Shown here: one piece after another, positions 35,030-46,355 of the stretch | How the letters are laid out: each line of letters begins with the position of its first letter | How positions within the stretch are numbered: the stretch's first letter is position 1 | Source: Medicago truncatula | Lineage: Eukaryota > Streptophyta > Magnoliopsida > Fabales > Fabaceae | Assembly (NCBI RefSeq): GCF_003473485.1 | Contig: NC_053046.1 | Span: 37,037,832 to 37,101,831 of the forward strand | Reading direction: 5' to 3' | DNA: 64,000 nucleotides | Made by a program: the position numbers and the translations under genes | The notes under the pieces: generated by a model | Databases searched by the model: none | Seen by the model: only the letters and a program-made list of their open reading frames with translations | Told to the model about the DNA's origin: nothing

Positions 35030-36144
35030 TGTGGAAGATTGTGCAACGAACCTCAGTTGAAGGTGCTCCAAGCTCCTAAAGAAACAGATGGGTCGGACTC
35101 CATTGGTTGGACTGGAACAAATACCCATCATTTTACTATTCAAAGTGCTTATAACCTGCAACGAGAGAGATACCGTTCTATTTCAGGGAATTGGAAGAAT
35201 CTGTGGAGTTGGAAAGGACCTCACAGAATTCAAACTTTCATGTGGATTGCTGCTCATGAGCGACTTTTAATGAATTATCGCAGAAGTAGATGAGGAAGTG
35301 GAATATCCCTTTGTGTCCAACCTGCGGAAATGGAGATGAAACAATCATCCATGCTCTGAGAGATTGTGTACAATCAACCCGAGTTTGGATTAGGTTAGTA
35401 TCTTCTAATCACATTACTAATTTCTTTTCTTTGGATTAGGTTAGTATCTTCGAATCACATTACTAATTTATTTTCTTTGACAATCTCTTAACCCAACATG
35501 TCACCATAAATATAGTTTGGCACTTGTGGATGTGGAGGAATAAGAGCATTTTTGAAGAGGAGTTCCATCGTGTTTTCAATCCAATTGGTGTGATTCTCAA
35601 GATGGCTACATAGATTGATAACTGCAAACTAACACGAATATCTGGATGGCCTAAACATACTGACAATATTTTCATTGGTTGGAAGACACCCCAGGAGGGT
35701 TGGGATAAACTCAACTGTGACAACACACATAAAAACTTAGTTAGTCTTTTGGGATGTGGCTGACTTCTCCGTGATAGCATTGGAAATTGTTTGAATAGTT
35801 ATGCTCGTAAGATAGGATAATGCGACGCGCTACATGCAGAGATGTGGGGCATGTATATTGGTATGGATATGGCTTGAAGACAGGGGATCACACACCTTCA
35901 AGTGGAGAGCGACTCCAAAGTTTTGGTCGATATGGTAACTGGGAAATGTAACATCAATGAGAATGTTCCTACCTTGATTCGGCGCATTCGTGATCTAAAA
36001 ACTATGAGTTGGCAAGTTCAAATCAACCATATATGGCGTGAAGGAAACAGATCGGCGGATTGGCTAGCAAATTTTAGTCTATCTTTAGACTCCTTTGATA
36101 TACATGTTATTGTGACTCCTCCTAGATCAATGTCTCCTTTTTGA
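35030..36144 (+). pseudogene. Non-LTR retrotransposon (LINE) 3' relic: zinc-binding RT tail and RNase H
   Basis: The first part (35039-35390) reads 'SAYNLQRERYRS', 'WSWKGPHRIQTFMWIAAHE' and then, after a stop, 'CPTCGNGDETIIHALRDC', the zf-RVT domain. A 46-bp tandem duplication follows. From about 35680 come 'WKTPQEGWDKLNCD', then 'VESDSKVLVDMVTGKC' and 'HIWREGNRSADWLANFS', the RNase H-like domain, ending at 36144. At least five stops or shifts interrupt the frame. The reverse transcriptase itself and everything 5' are missing. Confidence 0.85.
35384..35475. repeat. Tandem duplication, 2 x 46 bp
   Basis: Units at 35384-35429 and 35430-35475, differing at two positions, inside the LINE relic. 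Confidence 0.92.
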
Positions 36145-37203
36145 TGATATTTCTGACGCTTGCATGACTCGAAATGTTTGTTTAATCGCTTAATCTTATT
36201 AAAGTTGTTCAATGATTTTTGGAAAATGATAGATATAGCGAAGGAAATTTTCAAAAAAACATTTGGACAATGTAATTGCTCCACATCTTTCCTTAATTAC
36301 ACCTCATTATCTCCCTTAATTTTCGGCCAACATGAAATTTAATTGGCTTAAACCTTTCCTTGATCAATTCTTGATAAAATCTCTCTAAATAAATAGCAAT
36401 GTTCATGTTTTTTTTTAATGAACGTGACATTATTCAATCTTAAATTATTTGTTATACACCGTTTTCCACCGCCACATACGTTATGGTCTGACTGGACACC
36501 AAGTAAGTCATAATCCGCGAGTTTGTTCTTGTACATGCCTACATCACATAGTAGTCTGTATGCATTTATTGATTTTTACATTTTTAGTATATGTATTTAA
36601 TTGCCTCAACTAAATGTAGTTCATTGTGTGAAAAAAGTTAACGTATACATTTTTTTCAATTCAACAATTCTAAAACTATCACTGAATGAGAGTTTTTACC
36701 AGTAAAAATCAACATCTTTAATTTCCATTAATAATAATTAATAGGGAAAAGCTTAAGATTTAAGACCATTAAGATTTAAGACATGGGCCACAACGGAGGT
36801 AAACTTATTTTTTTCACCTTGAAAATTAAAATTGAAGATGCCCTAATTTATACTTCAACTTTAAATATGGGTTTGATATGAGGTAAGTAGAAAAGGGTGA
36901 CCATCTAAGACTCCAAAAAATAAATTTAGGGTGTTTGATTTATAAAAGAAGTTGTAAAGAGAGAATTAGCTAAGAGAGAGAGAGTGAAAGGAGAGAAAAA
37001 TGTAAGAAATAAAGTAGATTTGATGTATGGTTCGGTAGAAGAGAATGATAAGAGAAATAGAAGAGAGAGTGATGTAATTTTTTTCAAAGGACAAAAATAC
37101 CCTTATACCAAATAAAAAGAAAACTAATTAATTTGATTAATATAAATTATTTGTTTTTTTTTTATCAAATTAATTTAAGTTATTAGTTTAATATTTATTT
37201 AGT
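36145..37203. other. AT-rich intergenic sequence
   Basis: No gene. A purine-rich stretch at 36960-37070 (AAGAGAGAGAGAGTGAAAGG) mirrors a pyrimidine-rich stretch at 38320-38350, so these may be ends of an older element into which the MITEs at 37213 and 37817 inserted; this is not proven. Confidence 0.4.
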
Positions 37204-37212
37204 TAAAATCAA

Positions 37213-37577
37213 GGCTAAAATATGGTTTTGGTCCCTGCAAATATGCTTCGTTTTGGTTTTAGTCCCTGCAAAAAAAATTTGTTGTTTTTGGTCCCTGCAA
37301 ATATGTCTCATTTTGGTTTTGGTCCCTGGCTCCACTTTTGTGATAATTTGTACACGTGTCACATGATGACTGAACCATTTATTAGAGAAACAGTCCCTGC
37401 AAAATCTTTTGATTTTGAAAAAGGTCCCTGCAAAATATTTTGTTTTTGGAAATAGTCCCTGCAGAGACTATTTCCAAAAACAAAATATTTTGCAGGGACC
37501 AAAAACAACAATTTTTTTTTACAGGGGCTAAAACCAAAACGAGACATATTTGCAGGGACCAAAACCATATTTTAGCC
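37213..37577. mobile_element. MULE-type MITE, 365 bp, with central palindrome
   Basis: Perfect inverted ends (GGCTAAAATATGGTTTTGGT and about 13 more bases) and a perfect 9-bp duplication TAAAATCAA (37204-37212, 37578-37586). Between them 'GGTCCCTGCAAA' phrases recur. The centre (about 37421-37500) is itself an almost perfect palindrome. Confidence 0.92.
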
Positions 37578-37816
37578 TAAAATCAATATGTCGAAGAAAA
37601 GTAATTTCATATTTTTTTCTCAAATATATTTAATTTATTTTTCATTTTTAACTTAATTAAAATTGCAATAACTTTTGGCCTTTGGTCCTCTCTTAGTAGA
37701 AAAAAAAAAGCAATAACAAATATATTCTCACATAACAATGAAGAAGAACCAATAGCAGATATTCATTATGCCTTAACGAGAATTAACGTAGGAGCAGCAA
37801 TATTTACTTTTTTATT

Positions 37817-38118
37817 GACTTAATAGTAGTTTTAGTCCATTAATTTTCTCAAAGCTGCGATTTTGATCTCTTAAAAAAAACTACAAAACCGTCATCTAAG
37901 TTTTGTATTTGTGGCAGTTTGACCCCCAAGATCAATTTTGACTCAGTCTACGCTGAGGTGTCACGTGTTATTTTTTAATTTTTTTTTACCAAAAATTGGC
38001 CCTGGAAGGTCAAAACCGTTACAGTTGCAAAACTTAGGGGGCGGTTTTGTAGTTTTTTTTCTTAGGGGTCAAAATTGCAACCTCGTGAAAGTTAGGGGGT
38101 GAAAACTGCTATTAAGCA
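37817..38118. mobile_element. MULE-type MITE, about 302 bp
   Basis: Imperfect inverted ends (GACTTAATAGTAGTTTTAG; complement at right TGCTTAATAGCAGTTTTCA) and a 9-bp duplication TTTTTTATT (37808-37816, 38119-38127). It has no coding capacity. The AT-only duplication makes the exact borders a little uncertain. Confidence 0.75.
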
Positions 38119-38127
38119 TTTTTTATT

Positions 38128-39043
38128 CTATCAAAAGTATTCACGTTTTTGTCTTCTCCGAAGCAATGGAAGGATAAGATTGAAAAACAATTAAAATTGC
38201 AACTCTCTCCCTTGTTTCTTCGCAGATGTGAGGAGATTAAAAAACAGTGGGACCCACAACTTTTAACTCTCTCTTCCCTCTTTCTCACCACAACCAAACA
38301 AGAGAAGTGTTGGACTTCTCTTTTATCTCTCTCTCTCTCTCCAATCTCTCTCTCCTTTTTCACCTCTACCAAACAAAGGGTTAAAGATGGAGTTTATTAA
38401 ACACAAAAAATGCCTAAAATCTTATCGGTTACTATTTCATCATCAATAACATCGTCGTTGGAGTTTTCTAAATTCTAATGATCAACAATCTTATGTATCA
38501 TCACGTAATCATTGGAGTTTTTTCTTTTTGTTTTTTTTAGCAAAATATTGCTGAAGTTTTCATTTGAAGGTGAAATATATATTTTTTGTTATAAACAACG
38601 ACATCGTTGAGGTATATGTTGTTTGTTTGTCTTTCATTCATGTGTGCAACCGTAATCCATAGAGTTTGAGACCTTGAATATATTTTTTCTAAACCACAAA
38701 TTCGATTCTCTCTAATACTAATTTTGTTAAAGCTAATCCTTACAAAGTTTTGCTCTGAGTTTAAACGAGGTCAACGGTGAAGTTTGACTTTTAGTATTAT
38801 TCTTTTTTGATGGAATATTAAAAAAATAAAAACACTGACACCGTCCGTCCCACACGAGTGTCAGTGTAAAACGCGTATAGTTCCTATTCCTAGGACTGAA
38901 TTAAACTGCATTCACATTTTTACTACCAAAGTCGTTGAAAGTACATTAACATATCCCTCTCAAAGGACAATCCCACATCTCAGAGATAGATAGATCTTGT
39001 TCTTGTTCCATTATAACATCATGTCTTATTCTTCTTTATTACT
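38128..39043. other. Intergenic and promoter region of the PMT gene
   Basis: Pyrimidine-rich CT repeat at 38322-38351. No gene. The right end is the promoter of the gene at 39093. Confidence 0.5.
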
Positions 39044-39049
39044 ATAAAC
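39044..39049 (+). promoter_or_regulatory. TATA box of the PMT gene
   Basis: TATAAA, 49 bases before the start codon and followed by a CT-rich leader. Confidence 0.7.
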
Positions 39050-39092
39050 ACCTCCCTCTCTCTCTCTTTCTTCAAAATAGTAAGAAACAAAA

Positions 39093-42000
39093 ATGGCTGA
39101 AGATCACTTCCTCAAGCAAAAGAAATATCCATTCATCTTAACTCTCTCTATCTTACTCATTTCAGTCACTTTCTTCCTTCTCACAACCACCACCACCACC
39201 TTCAACCCTCTTCTTTTCTATTCTAATATCCAACACCCACACCAACCAATTGCAAAACCACCCTTAGTCTTAGATTCAGATTCTACTACAGTTTCAGAAG
39301 AACTAAAACTACCCTCTAAGGAAGAAGAATCTCCACAAAAGGAAGAAGCTCTCAATATTGATTGGAAGCTATGTAAGAAACCTGTGACGGTTGATTATAT
39401 ACCATGTTTGGATAATTATAAAGCTATTCAAGCTTTGAAATCAAGGAGGCATATGGAACATAGAGAAAGACATTGTCCTGATACTAGTTTGAACTGTTTG
39501 TTGCCTCTTCCTAAAGGGTATAAAGTTCCAGTTCATTGGCCTAAGAGTAGGGACATGGTGAGATTGATTCTTTGGTAAGATATTAGAAATGTTTGTTGTG
39601 TTTTTGTTTTGGCTGTAGAATCTAGATCTTTTGTTTTTTGTGTTGTTGTTTCAATCTCATTTGATCAATGCTAGTCTTGTTGTTGTAGCTCAATTTTATC
39701 ATGAAATGTTACTTTATTTAGGTTCCATTGATTCTATTTAAGTTTAGTTGAATTATCTAAGTTTGTTAGATTGTATTCAAGATTTAATTTATATACGCTG
39801 TCAGTTTAAAGAATACAGTGATGATTGTTTCTATTGAGTGCCTGGTTTTTACTTTTATCAACTCATGAAAGCAATGTTAACGGAGTCTGATATTTCCGTT
39901 TAAACAGATTTGGTACGATAATGTCCCTCATCCAAAGCTAGTTGAGTACAAGAAAGACCAACATTGGGTTGTGAAATCTGGTGAATATCTAATATTTCCA
40001 GGAGGTGGTACTCAATTCAAAGACGGAGTTGATCATTACATTGAGTTCATAGAAAAGGTATATCATTGTGTTCAATCACATAATTTACATTTAGTATGAT
40101 ATATGCATTCATATTTTTTCTGTGTTTGACTAGTTTTTGAATGCTTACTAGCTACTATGCTTTGTGGTTTGCTGATTGTTTTTTGTTGCACACCAGACAT
40201 TAGCAAAAATTCAATGGGGAAAGCATATCAGGGTTGTTCTAGATGTTGGATGCGGCGTTGCTAGCTTTGGTGGCTATCTGCTAGACAAAAATGTAATTAC
40301 CATGTCATTTGCTCCAAAGGATGAACACGAAGCCCAGATACAGTTTGCTTTGGAGCGAGGAATTCCCGCAACTCTTTCGGTAATTGGAACACAAAAGTTG
40401 ACTTTTCCTGACAATGGTTTTGATTTGATTCATTGCGCACGATGCAGAGTTCACTGGGATGCAGATGGTACTTATCTATTTGTTGTTCAATTAATATCAA
40501 TATCTGATAGGTATGTTTATTCACAAATTTGGTCCACATCTTTAGGTGGGAAACCGTTATACGAACTCAATAGGATTCTTAGACCTGGCGGTTACTTTGC
40601 ATGGTCTGCAACACCAGTTTATCGTGATGATGATCGAGATCAGAAAGTATGGAAAGGTTTGTCTATCCTAAGTTAGGAGATCAATGGTTCTGTCTTCTTA
40701 TCCCTTGTGCTTAAGAAAAATAAAATAAAATATCGTTTAATTTCATTTTTCAAACTGCAGCCATGGTGGCTATAACAAAAGCTATGTGCTGGAAGGTTGT
40801 CGCTAAGGCCGACGATTCATCTGGAATTGGGCTTGTTATATACCAGAAGCCTACTTCATCTTCTTGTTATGAGAAACGTACAGAGAACAATCCACCTTTA
40901 TGTGAAAATGCGGATGGGAAAAATAGCTCATGGTATTTTATTTCTCTCATTCTTTCTTCTATTTCTTGTTGCCTATGACATTTATATTTTAATCAATGTA
41001 CACTTAAGTATGTGATTGAAAAATATACTTATACCGTCGCTAATCAAATCGCTATAGCTTAACTATATTGCTGCCTTTAGTTTACTTTGTATTTATTCTG
41101 ATTTTTGATGCATTATTACTTTTGTAGGTATGCCCGACTCAATAGTTGCCTTACCCCTCTTCCGGTTGATGGTAAGGGTAAACCACAGAGCTGGCCCATG
41201 CCTTGGCCTCAGAGGCTTACTAGTAAGCCTCCTAGCTTACCTAATGATTCAGATGCCACTGATGAGTTCAACAAGGACAGCAACCGCTGGTCTCAACTAG
41301 TGTCAAATGTTTATGCTGACGGTCTTTCGATAAATTGGTCAAGTGTTCGAAATGTAATGGACATGAATGCTGGTTATGCAGGGTAAAGTATATACTTTGT
41401 AAAAGATTAGTTTTTTTTGTTGAACTTTGTGTGGATTTATTGATGTCAATCTTATCTAACACTTGTGTCAACTGAAGTTGGCTAGTTTCCACCAAACTTC
41501 AGTCAAATTGATACCGATTGTCTTATTTTTCAGATTTGCCGCATCTCTTATTGATAGACCAATCTGGGTGATGAATGTAGTACCTATTGATGTCCCAGAT
41601 ACCCTTTCTATTATATTGGACCGAGGATTAATAGGAATGTATCATGATTGGTGCGAGTCCTTTAATACCTATCCGCGCACATATGACCTACTTCATGCTA
41701 GCTTTCTTTTCAAATATCTTGAGCAAAGGTATGCTTATTTTAAAATTGCAAAGGCGAGTTCCATGGTAGACGGCAGATCACTACTTCAAAATCATTTGGA
41801 ACTCTAATGACAATTGAAGACGTCCCTCGAAAGTAAAATCTCATTGTCCTCGTCATCCTCATAGCTGAGGCAATGACCTGATCAGCGACAGTCTGACCAG
41901 AACAAGGAAAAACAATATGAGTTAGTTTTGAGGAACACAAATTCATTTTCCCTTGTTTTTGTCGAACTGGCACCAACAAGTCATTGTTTCAGCTGTGAGA

Positions 42001-42442
42001 ACGAGTGGGACCGTGAGTTTCTGCTTCTAGAAGACGATGTCTGTCGTCGTTGAAATTTCGAATGATTTTCAAGTACTGATCTACAGTTGACCACCCGTAA
42101 AATCTAATAACTATAAGATCATGTTCTTTCTCCCATCATCGCCACCATGATCATAATGGGACTCTTGTTACTTGTTAGTTTACTTCTACATGTAGCATAG
42201 AATGTGTTGAGACATGATTCTGACCAATGTTGATCTTTGACAGATGCGGCCTTGTAGATGTGATCGTGGAGATAGATCGCATATTGAGACCAGATGGATA
42301 TCTTGTGATTCATGATTCCATGGAAATGCTTAACAAACTCAGTCCAACCTTGCGTTCACTACACTGGTCTGTAAAGTTGCATCAAAATCAGTTTCTTGTC
42401 GGAAGGAAAAGTTTTTGGCGTCCCACAAGCTTAGGAAACTAA
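39093..42442 (+). CDS. PMT23: PMT23-type putative methyltransferase (DUF248/Methyltransf_29), Golgi
   Basis: A member of the plant PMT family, type II Golgi membrane proteins thought to methylate pectin or other wall polysaccharides. Eight exons with GT-AG borders: 39093-39557, 39908-40057, 40197-40467, 40546-40656, 40761-40932, 41128-41382, 41534-41728, 42244-42442. They sum to 1,818 nt (605 aa plus stop) in frame. Residues about 13-33 form the signal anchor ('[17 protein letters not shown]'), followed by a charged stem. The family block '[20 protein letters not shown]' and '[10 protein letters not shown]' precedes the SAM-binding motif '[16 protein letters not shown]' in exon 3; '[17 protein letters not shown]' spans the exon 3/4 junction. 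'[15 protein letters not shown]' and '[14 protein letters not shown]' mark the second half. It resembles Arabidopsis PMT23 most closely. Intron 7 (41729-42243) is the longest after intron 1. Confidence 0.95.
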
Positions 42443-43156
42443 ATGCACTCAGGTCGATGAACATGATGGTGCATTCTTTCAATTTCCCATATTTCAGTGT
42501 ATTATAAATCAAAATTACAAGCAAAATATTGGATTTTAAGAAAGGAATGTTAAGTTATTGATAGGTAATCTTGTATGAGTGTGAAATCTGTTGGTTAAAT
42601 ATATATTATAGTAAAGTATAGAGAAACTTGTTCCTTTTTCAAACCACACAATCTGCATGCTCTCCAATAGTTAAAGTAATTCTCAATTTGTTCCTTCACT
42701 TTGTAGGTCTATTAGTCTGTAAATAGTTTTGGTCACCAAATAAATTTCTCTAGTTTTGATCCTATAAGAATGTTTTTAGCCAACTAATTTCTCAAAAGGA
42801 CAAAACTGTCATTGAATTTGTCCTTTGAATGAAGATGAATATGATGTCAATTTCATATATTTGATTGATTAATCTTATATTTGAAACAAAACTATCATTG
42901 AATTTGTCCTTTGAATGAATATGAATATTTGATTGATTAATCATTAAACTACAGTAAGAGACTATTCCACTTCATACAGTACTTGTTTAGATCATTAGCT
43001 TCTCTTCATTAAGACAGCTTATATTTTCCTCTATGTCTGGATCAAGGCACAATAGCACGTACAAGAATAATAATTGAAACATTCACATTCAGAAGGTGGT
43101 ACTACACAAAAACCTACATAGGAAACTACACAAATGTGTACTAGTTGCAAAAGAAA
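42443..43156. other. Intergenic between convergent PMT and PNGase A-like genes
   Basis: Holds the 3' UTRs of both genes. A short direct repeat (AAACTATCATTGAATTTGTCCTTTGAATGAA-type phrase) occurs at about 42805 and 42890. Confidence 0.5.
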
Positions 43157-44971
43157 TTACATGGCATTTTCACAAATGAAATTTGACTTGTCAGTAACAA
43201 TCCTGCCATTAGAAGCTGCAACATTCCGATTATAACAACTTAACTTATCAACATAACTATAATTTTGCATAGTACTTGCATGACCATCTAGAACAGAATG
43301 ACCCATCACATTAATCCAACCCTTTGATTCCTGTTCATTACTAACTGAATGTATGAATCCCTTACCTTCATACTTCTCCTCAAAACCATGAGATAAATCA
43401 GTAACAAGCTTATATCCATCATCCAAACCATGAGGTTCTGTCACAGTAATAACTCTTAAGGGATACTTGCGTTTAACCTTCAATTTAGATATCATTTCTC
43501 CTCTATTATCAATGACTTTAACTTTCTTCTTGGCTTTGAATTTCTGCTTAACCATCTTATAAGTTCCATTGCTTTTAAACTTTATAACATTCCTAAAACT
43601 GAATCCCTTCGAAACAACTGTGGTTATGTTACCGGAACTTGTCATAACCCATCCTTCTATCATTGTCTCCGTCTCTGCTTCCGCGCGAAACTCACCGTCA
43701 AGTCCTCTAAATTCCTCTGCACGTTGAACATCGGTTTTAGGGTTATGATGAATAACACGATTTGCACGAACTACAGAAGATTGATGATCAACCCAAAGAT
43801 GCAAATTTGCATTCACAAGCCAAAATGATAATCCTCTGGTCACCCCAATTCCAAAAACATGTCTTTTCCCATCAAGAAGTTTCCCTAAAAATGGTGTTAA
43901 TTCCATATCATACGAAGGAAGATCAAACGCCCCAATCGCAACAATCGGCTCCCAAAACAACGGATTAATCCCACCAGTGAAAACCACCGGAAAAGGAATC
44001 TCCGATCCAACAAGCTCGCCATCAATAGTCACATAAACTTCTCTATAAGCACCATTCCCTCTCTCAGTATCTAAACCATTCGTAGTAATATACGAATTCG
44101 GTGGATTTGAATACCAAAATTCATCATTTCCATGAAAAGAAACATACAATTCAAGAACCGCTTTATAAGTATTCCGCGGAATTCGAATTCTTCGTTTCTT
44201 CAATTGCTTTTCTTCCTCAACCCTAAACCAAAACCCTCGTTTTCCACTATCACAAATCGGAATAATCAAATCAGCTGGTAATTCATTCAAAACCCTAGAA
44301 TCCGGTACCTTCAATTCACTCCTCAAAGACCTTGATCTTGAAATTGAATTTGAAACTGCATTTGAAATTGGATTAAACGGAACGCTAACGGAGTTTTTGT
44401 GCTTGTCGTAATAATACAAAAGAGTAACGGTGATATGAAATTCGCCGGTGAATTCTGCGTTAATGATATTTTCAAGCATCATAGTGAGGTCAAGGTTTGA
44501 TTGAGTAAGAAGGGAGGTGTATTTAGTAATATCTTTACGAACATTCCAGAAGATTCTAGAATTATCAGGCTGAGCGGTGCTTGTTCGGAGAAGCTCGACG
44601 CCGGCGAGCCATAAGGCGGCGATACGGTCGTATTGTTCGCCTTTGATTTTGGCGTGGAAGTGAAGGATGACACGTGTCCATGGTGGAGGGCAATGGAAGG
44701 GTGGGGTGTATGGTGTGGTAAAAGGGGGGGTGTCGATAGTGTTGGCGAATGTGTGGTGGAGGATTTGGTGGGAACATGATGGGGTTGGTTGGTAGGGTGG
44801 TGGGTATGTTACTTCTATGAATTCTTGGTGGGGCCCATTTGGGTGAGGTTTTTGAGAGTGTTCTTGAGAGATTGTGTAATGGTTTGGTTGAGAGTGAGAG
44901 TGAGAGTGGGAGTGAAGTGAAGGGATGAAGAATAGAAAGAGGAAATATGAGAAGGTGTGGTGGAGTTGCAT
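43157..44971 (-). CDS. Peptide-N4-(N-acetyl-beta-glucosaminyl)asparagine amidase A-like protein, secreted
   Basis: An intronless gene of 604 residues in the PNGase A family, enzymes that release N-glycans from glycopeptides in the secretory pathway or apoplast. The first about 20 residues are a hydrophobic signal peptide ('YFLFLFFIPSLHS') followed by a His/Ser repeat. Family motifs include 'FIEVTYPPPYQP', 'CPPPWTRVILHFHAKIKGEQYDRIAALWLAG', split here as the conserved block at residues about 93-123, 'TYKAVLELYVSFHGNDEFWYSNPP', 'FTGGINPLFWEPIVAIGAFDLPSYD' and 'HVFGIGVTRGLSFWLVNANLHLWVD' (residues about 262-390, given as motifs not joined sequence). Length matches the family. The start is supported by the signal peptide and a TATA box 85 bases upstream. 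Whether this member is catalytic is not shown. Confidence 0.93.
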   Translation of the reverse strand: MQLHHTFSYFLFLFFIPSLHSHSHSHSQPNHYTISQEHSQKPHPNGPHQEFIEVTYPPPYQPTPSCSHQILHHTFANTIDTPPFTTPYTPPFHCPPPWTRVILHFHAKIKGEQYDRIAALWLAGVELLRTSTAQPDNSRIFWNVRKDITKYTSLLTQSNLDLTMMLENIINAEFTGEFHITVTLLYYYDKHKNSVSVPFNPISNAVSNSISRSRSLRSELKVPDSRVLNELPADLIIPICDSGKRGFWFRVEEEKQLKKRRIRIPRNTYKAVLELYVSFHGNDEFWYSNPPNSYITTNGLDTERGNGAYREVYVTIDGELVGSEIPFPVVFTGGINPLFWEPIVAIGAFDLPSYDMELTPFLGKLLDGKRHVFGIGVTRGLSFWLVNANLHLWVDHQSSVVRANRVIHHNPKTDVQRAEEFRGLDGEFRAEAETETMIEGWVMTSSGNITTVVSKGFSFRNVIKFKSNGTYKMVKQKFKAKKKVKVIDNRGEMISKLKVKRKYPLRVITVTEPHGLDDGYKLVTDLSHGFEEKYEGKGFIHSVSNEQESKGWINVMGHSVLDGHASTMQNYSYVDKLSCYNRNVAASNGRIVTDKSNFICENAM

Positions 44972-45053
44972 TTTGGGGAATGAAAGTGAGGAAATTTTAG
45001 TTCATGGAAGAAGATTCAATAGTGAATGTATTTGGTAGTTATGTGATTGCTTG

Positions 45054-45061
45054 ATTTATAT
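45054..45061 (-). promoter_or_regulatory. TATA box of the PNGase A-like gene
   Basis: ATATAAAT on the minus strand, about 85 bases upstream of the ATG. Confidence 0.65.
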
Positions 45062-46282
45062 GTGGAGAATAAAATGGATTTAGGTGTGCAGTATATTTAC
45101 TTGAGTACGAACTAGAAGGAAATTTCTTGAATTTTAAAGAGCTGTTCCATAATCTTAGTGACATACTTGCCCAACCAACATCAAAATCAAAATGAATTTA
45201 ATTTATAGTAACAAAATTTTACACATACAATTGACTTACCTTATCAGAAGATGACTACCAATGTAATTTTGGATGGTAGTTGTATGTCTTTGCTTGTTGA
45301 TTGAAACGGCGGGGGTATGTATACTTTGTATACACTCCGACGCTCAAGTCAGTATTGAGTGAAAATGGGGTAAAGAGAGTTAAAGGATTTTAACCTTGGG
45401 GACTATTGAGAATCCCCTTTATATAGTCTGCGTGTTTGCAGGAGCCGTTGTCTAGCACACGTAGGGCTCGACAGTTATGGTTTCGTGGGAATAGTAACCG
45501 TCGAGGGAGGGATTCGCGAGAGTCATGGAGAGGACCATTACTGTTCAATTTAAATGGGTCTCTGTCGCTCCGAGCACCCCTCACGGGGAGGAGGTGTATG
45601 TTAGATTTTGGTCAGTTTGTATTGGTCCCACGTATCGGTACAAAACACAATGATGTATTGACTGATGTTTAAATAATTTTTTGTTTTTTTTGAGAGATGA
45701 TGTTTAAATAAATTAAAAATATATGATTTGTCATGTTTCATTAATTGATGTAACAACACATCGGTAGATGTATATGTAAAACTTTGTGACACCGTCGATG
45801 TATATAAATTAAATGATAAACATATGAGCAGTTTCTTATGTTTATTTCATATGGTTGTCAATATAACATTTACTTTTTGCGGTGATAACAATCTTTAATA
45901 AAATTGTATATTTGAGATATTAATTATAGTTAACCACTTAACAAAATACAATTAAGTTTTGTCCAAAATTAAACTCAAAAAAATTTCTTTTTGGTTCGAA
46001 CAAATGTAAAAAGAAAAAGAATGAAGTCGCAATTTGTTTTTTCTCTTTTAATTTTTTCTACTTCATGTGTGTGCATAATGAATTTGTTGGAAAATTTTGT
46101 CATTTGTTACGACTTACGAGTAAAGGTATCCGATGCACACCAAACAAAAATGAATTTTGTTTTTATAGTACTACGTAAAAAATGATGTACAGATATCGCG
46201 CAGATTAAGAAGTAGTGAACATGCTTTAATAAGAAGGCTCGACGACGTCGTTTTGACAAATATGGAAAAAGGAGAAAAAAAT
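45062..46282. other. Intergenic with a probable LTR remnant at about 45300-45620
   Basis: 45300-45620 is less AT-rich than its surroundings and contains 'ACACTCCGACGCTCAAGTCA' and a TATA-like 'CTTTATATAG', the style of plant LTRs; no ends or duplication were found. The rest is AT-rich without genes. Confidence 0.4.
46276..46282 (-). terminator. RNA polymerase III terminator (T run) of tRNA-Lys
   Basis: A run of seven T on the minus strand begins one or two bases after the discriminator base. Confidence 0.85.
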
Positions 46283-46355
46283 CGCCCACCGTGGGGCTCG
46301 AACCCACGACCACAAGGTTAAGAGCCTTGCGCTCTACCAACTGAGCTAGACGGGC
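46283..46355 (-). tRNA. trnK-CUU: tRNA-Lys (anticodon CUU)
   Basis: 73 nt, no intron. The acceptor stem GCCCGTC pairs with the 3' arm through 7 pairs including two G-U. The A box TAGCTCAGTTGG and B box GGTTCGAGCCC are intact. The anticodon loop CTCTTAA presents CTT for lysine. A T7 run directly downstream on the minus strand is the RNA polymerase III terminator. It looks functional and nuclear. Confidence 0.97.

Noticed and set aside
39901-40467. Exon 3 of the PMT gene starting at an internal ATG at 40176
   Set aside because: The acceptor at 40195-40196 gives an in-frame join from exon 2; 40176 lies in the intron.
44479-44777. Additional minus-strand frames in the PNGase A-like gene
   Set aside because: Shadows in alternative frames of the long 604-codon gene.
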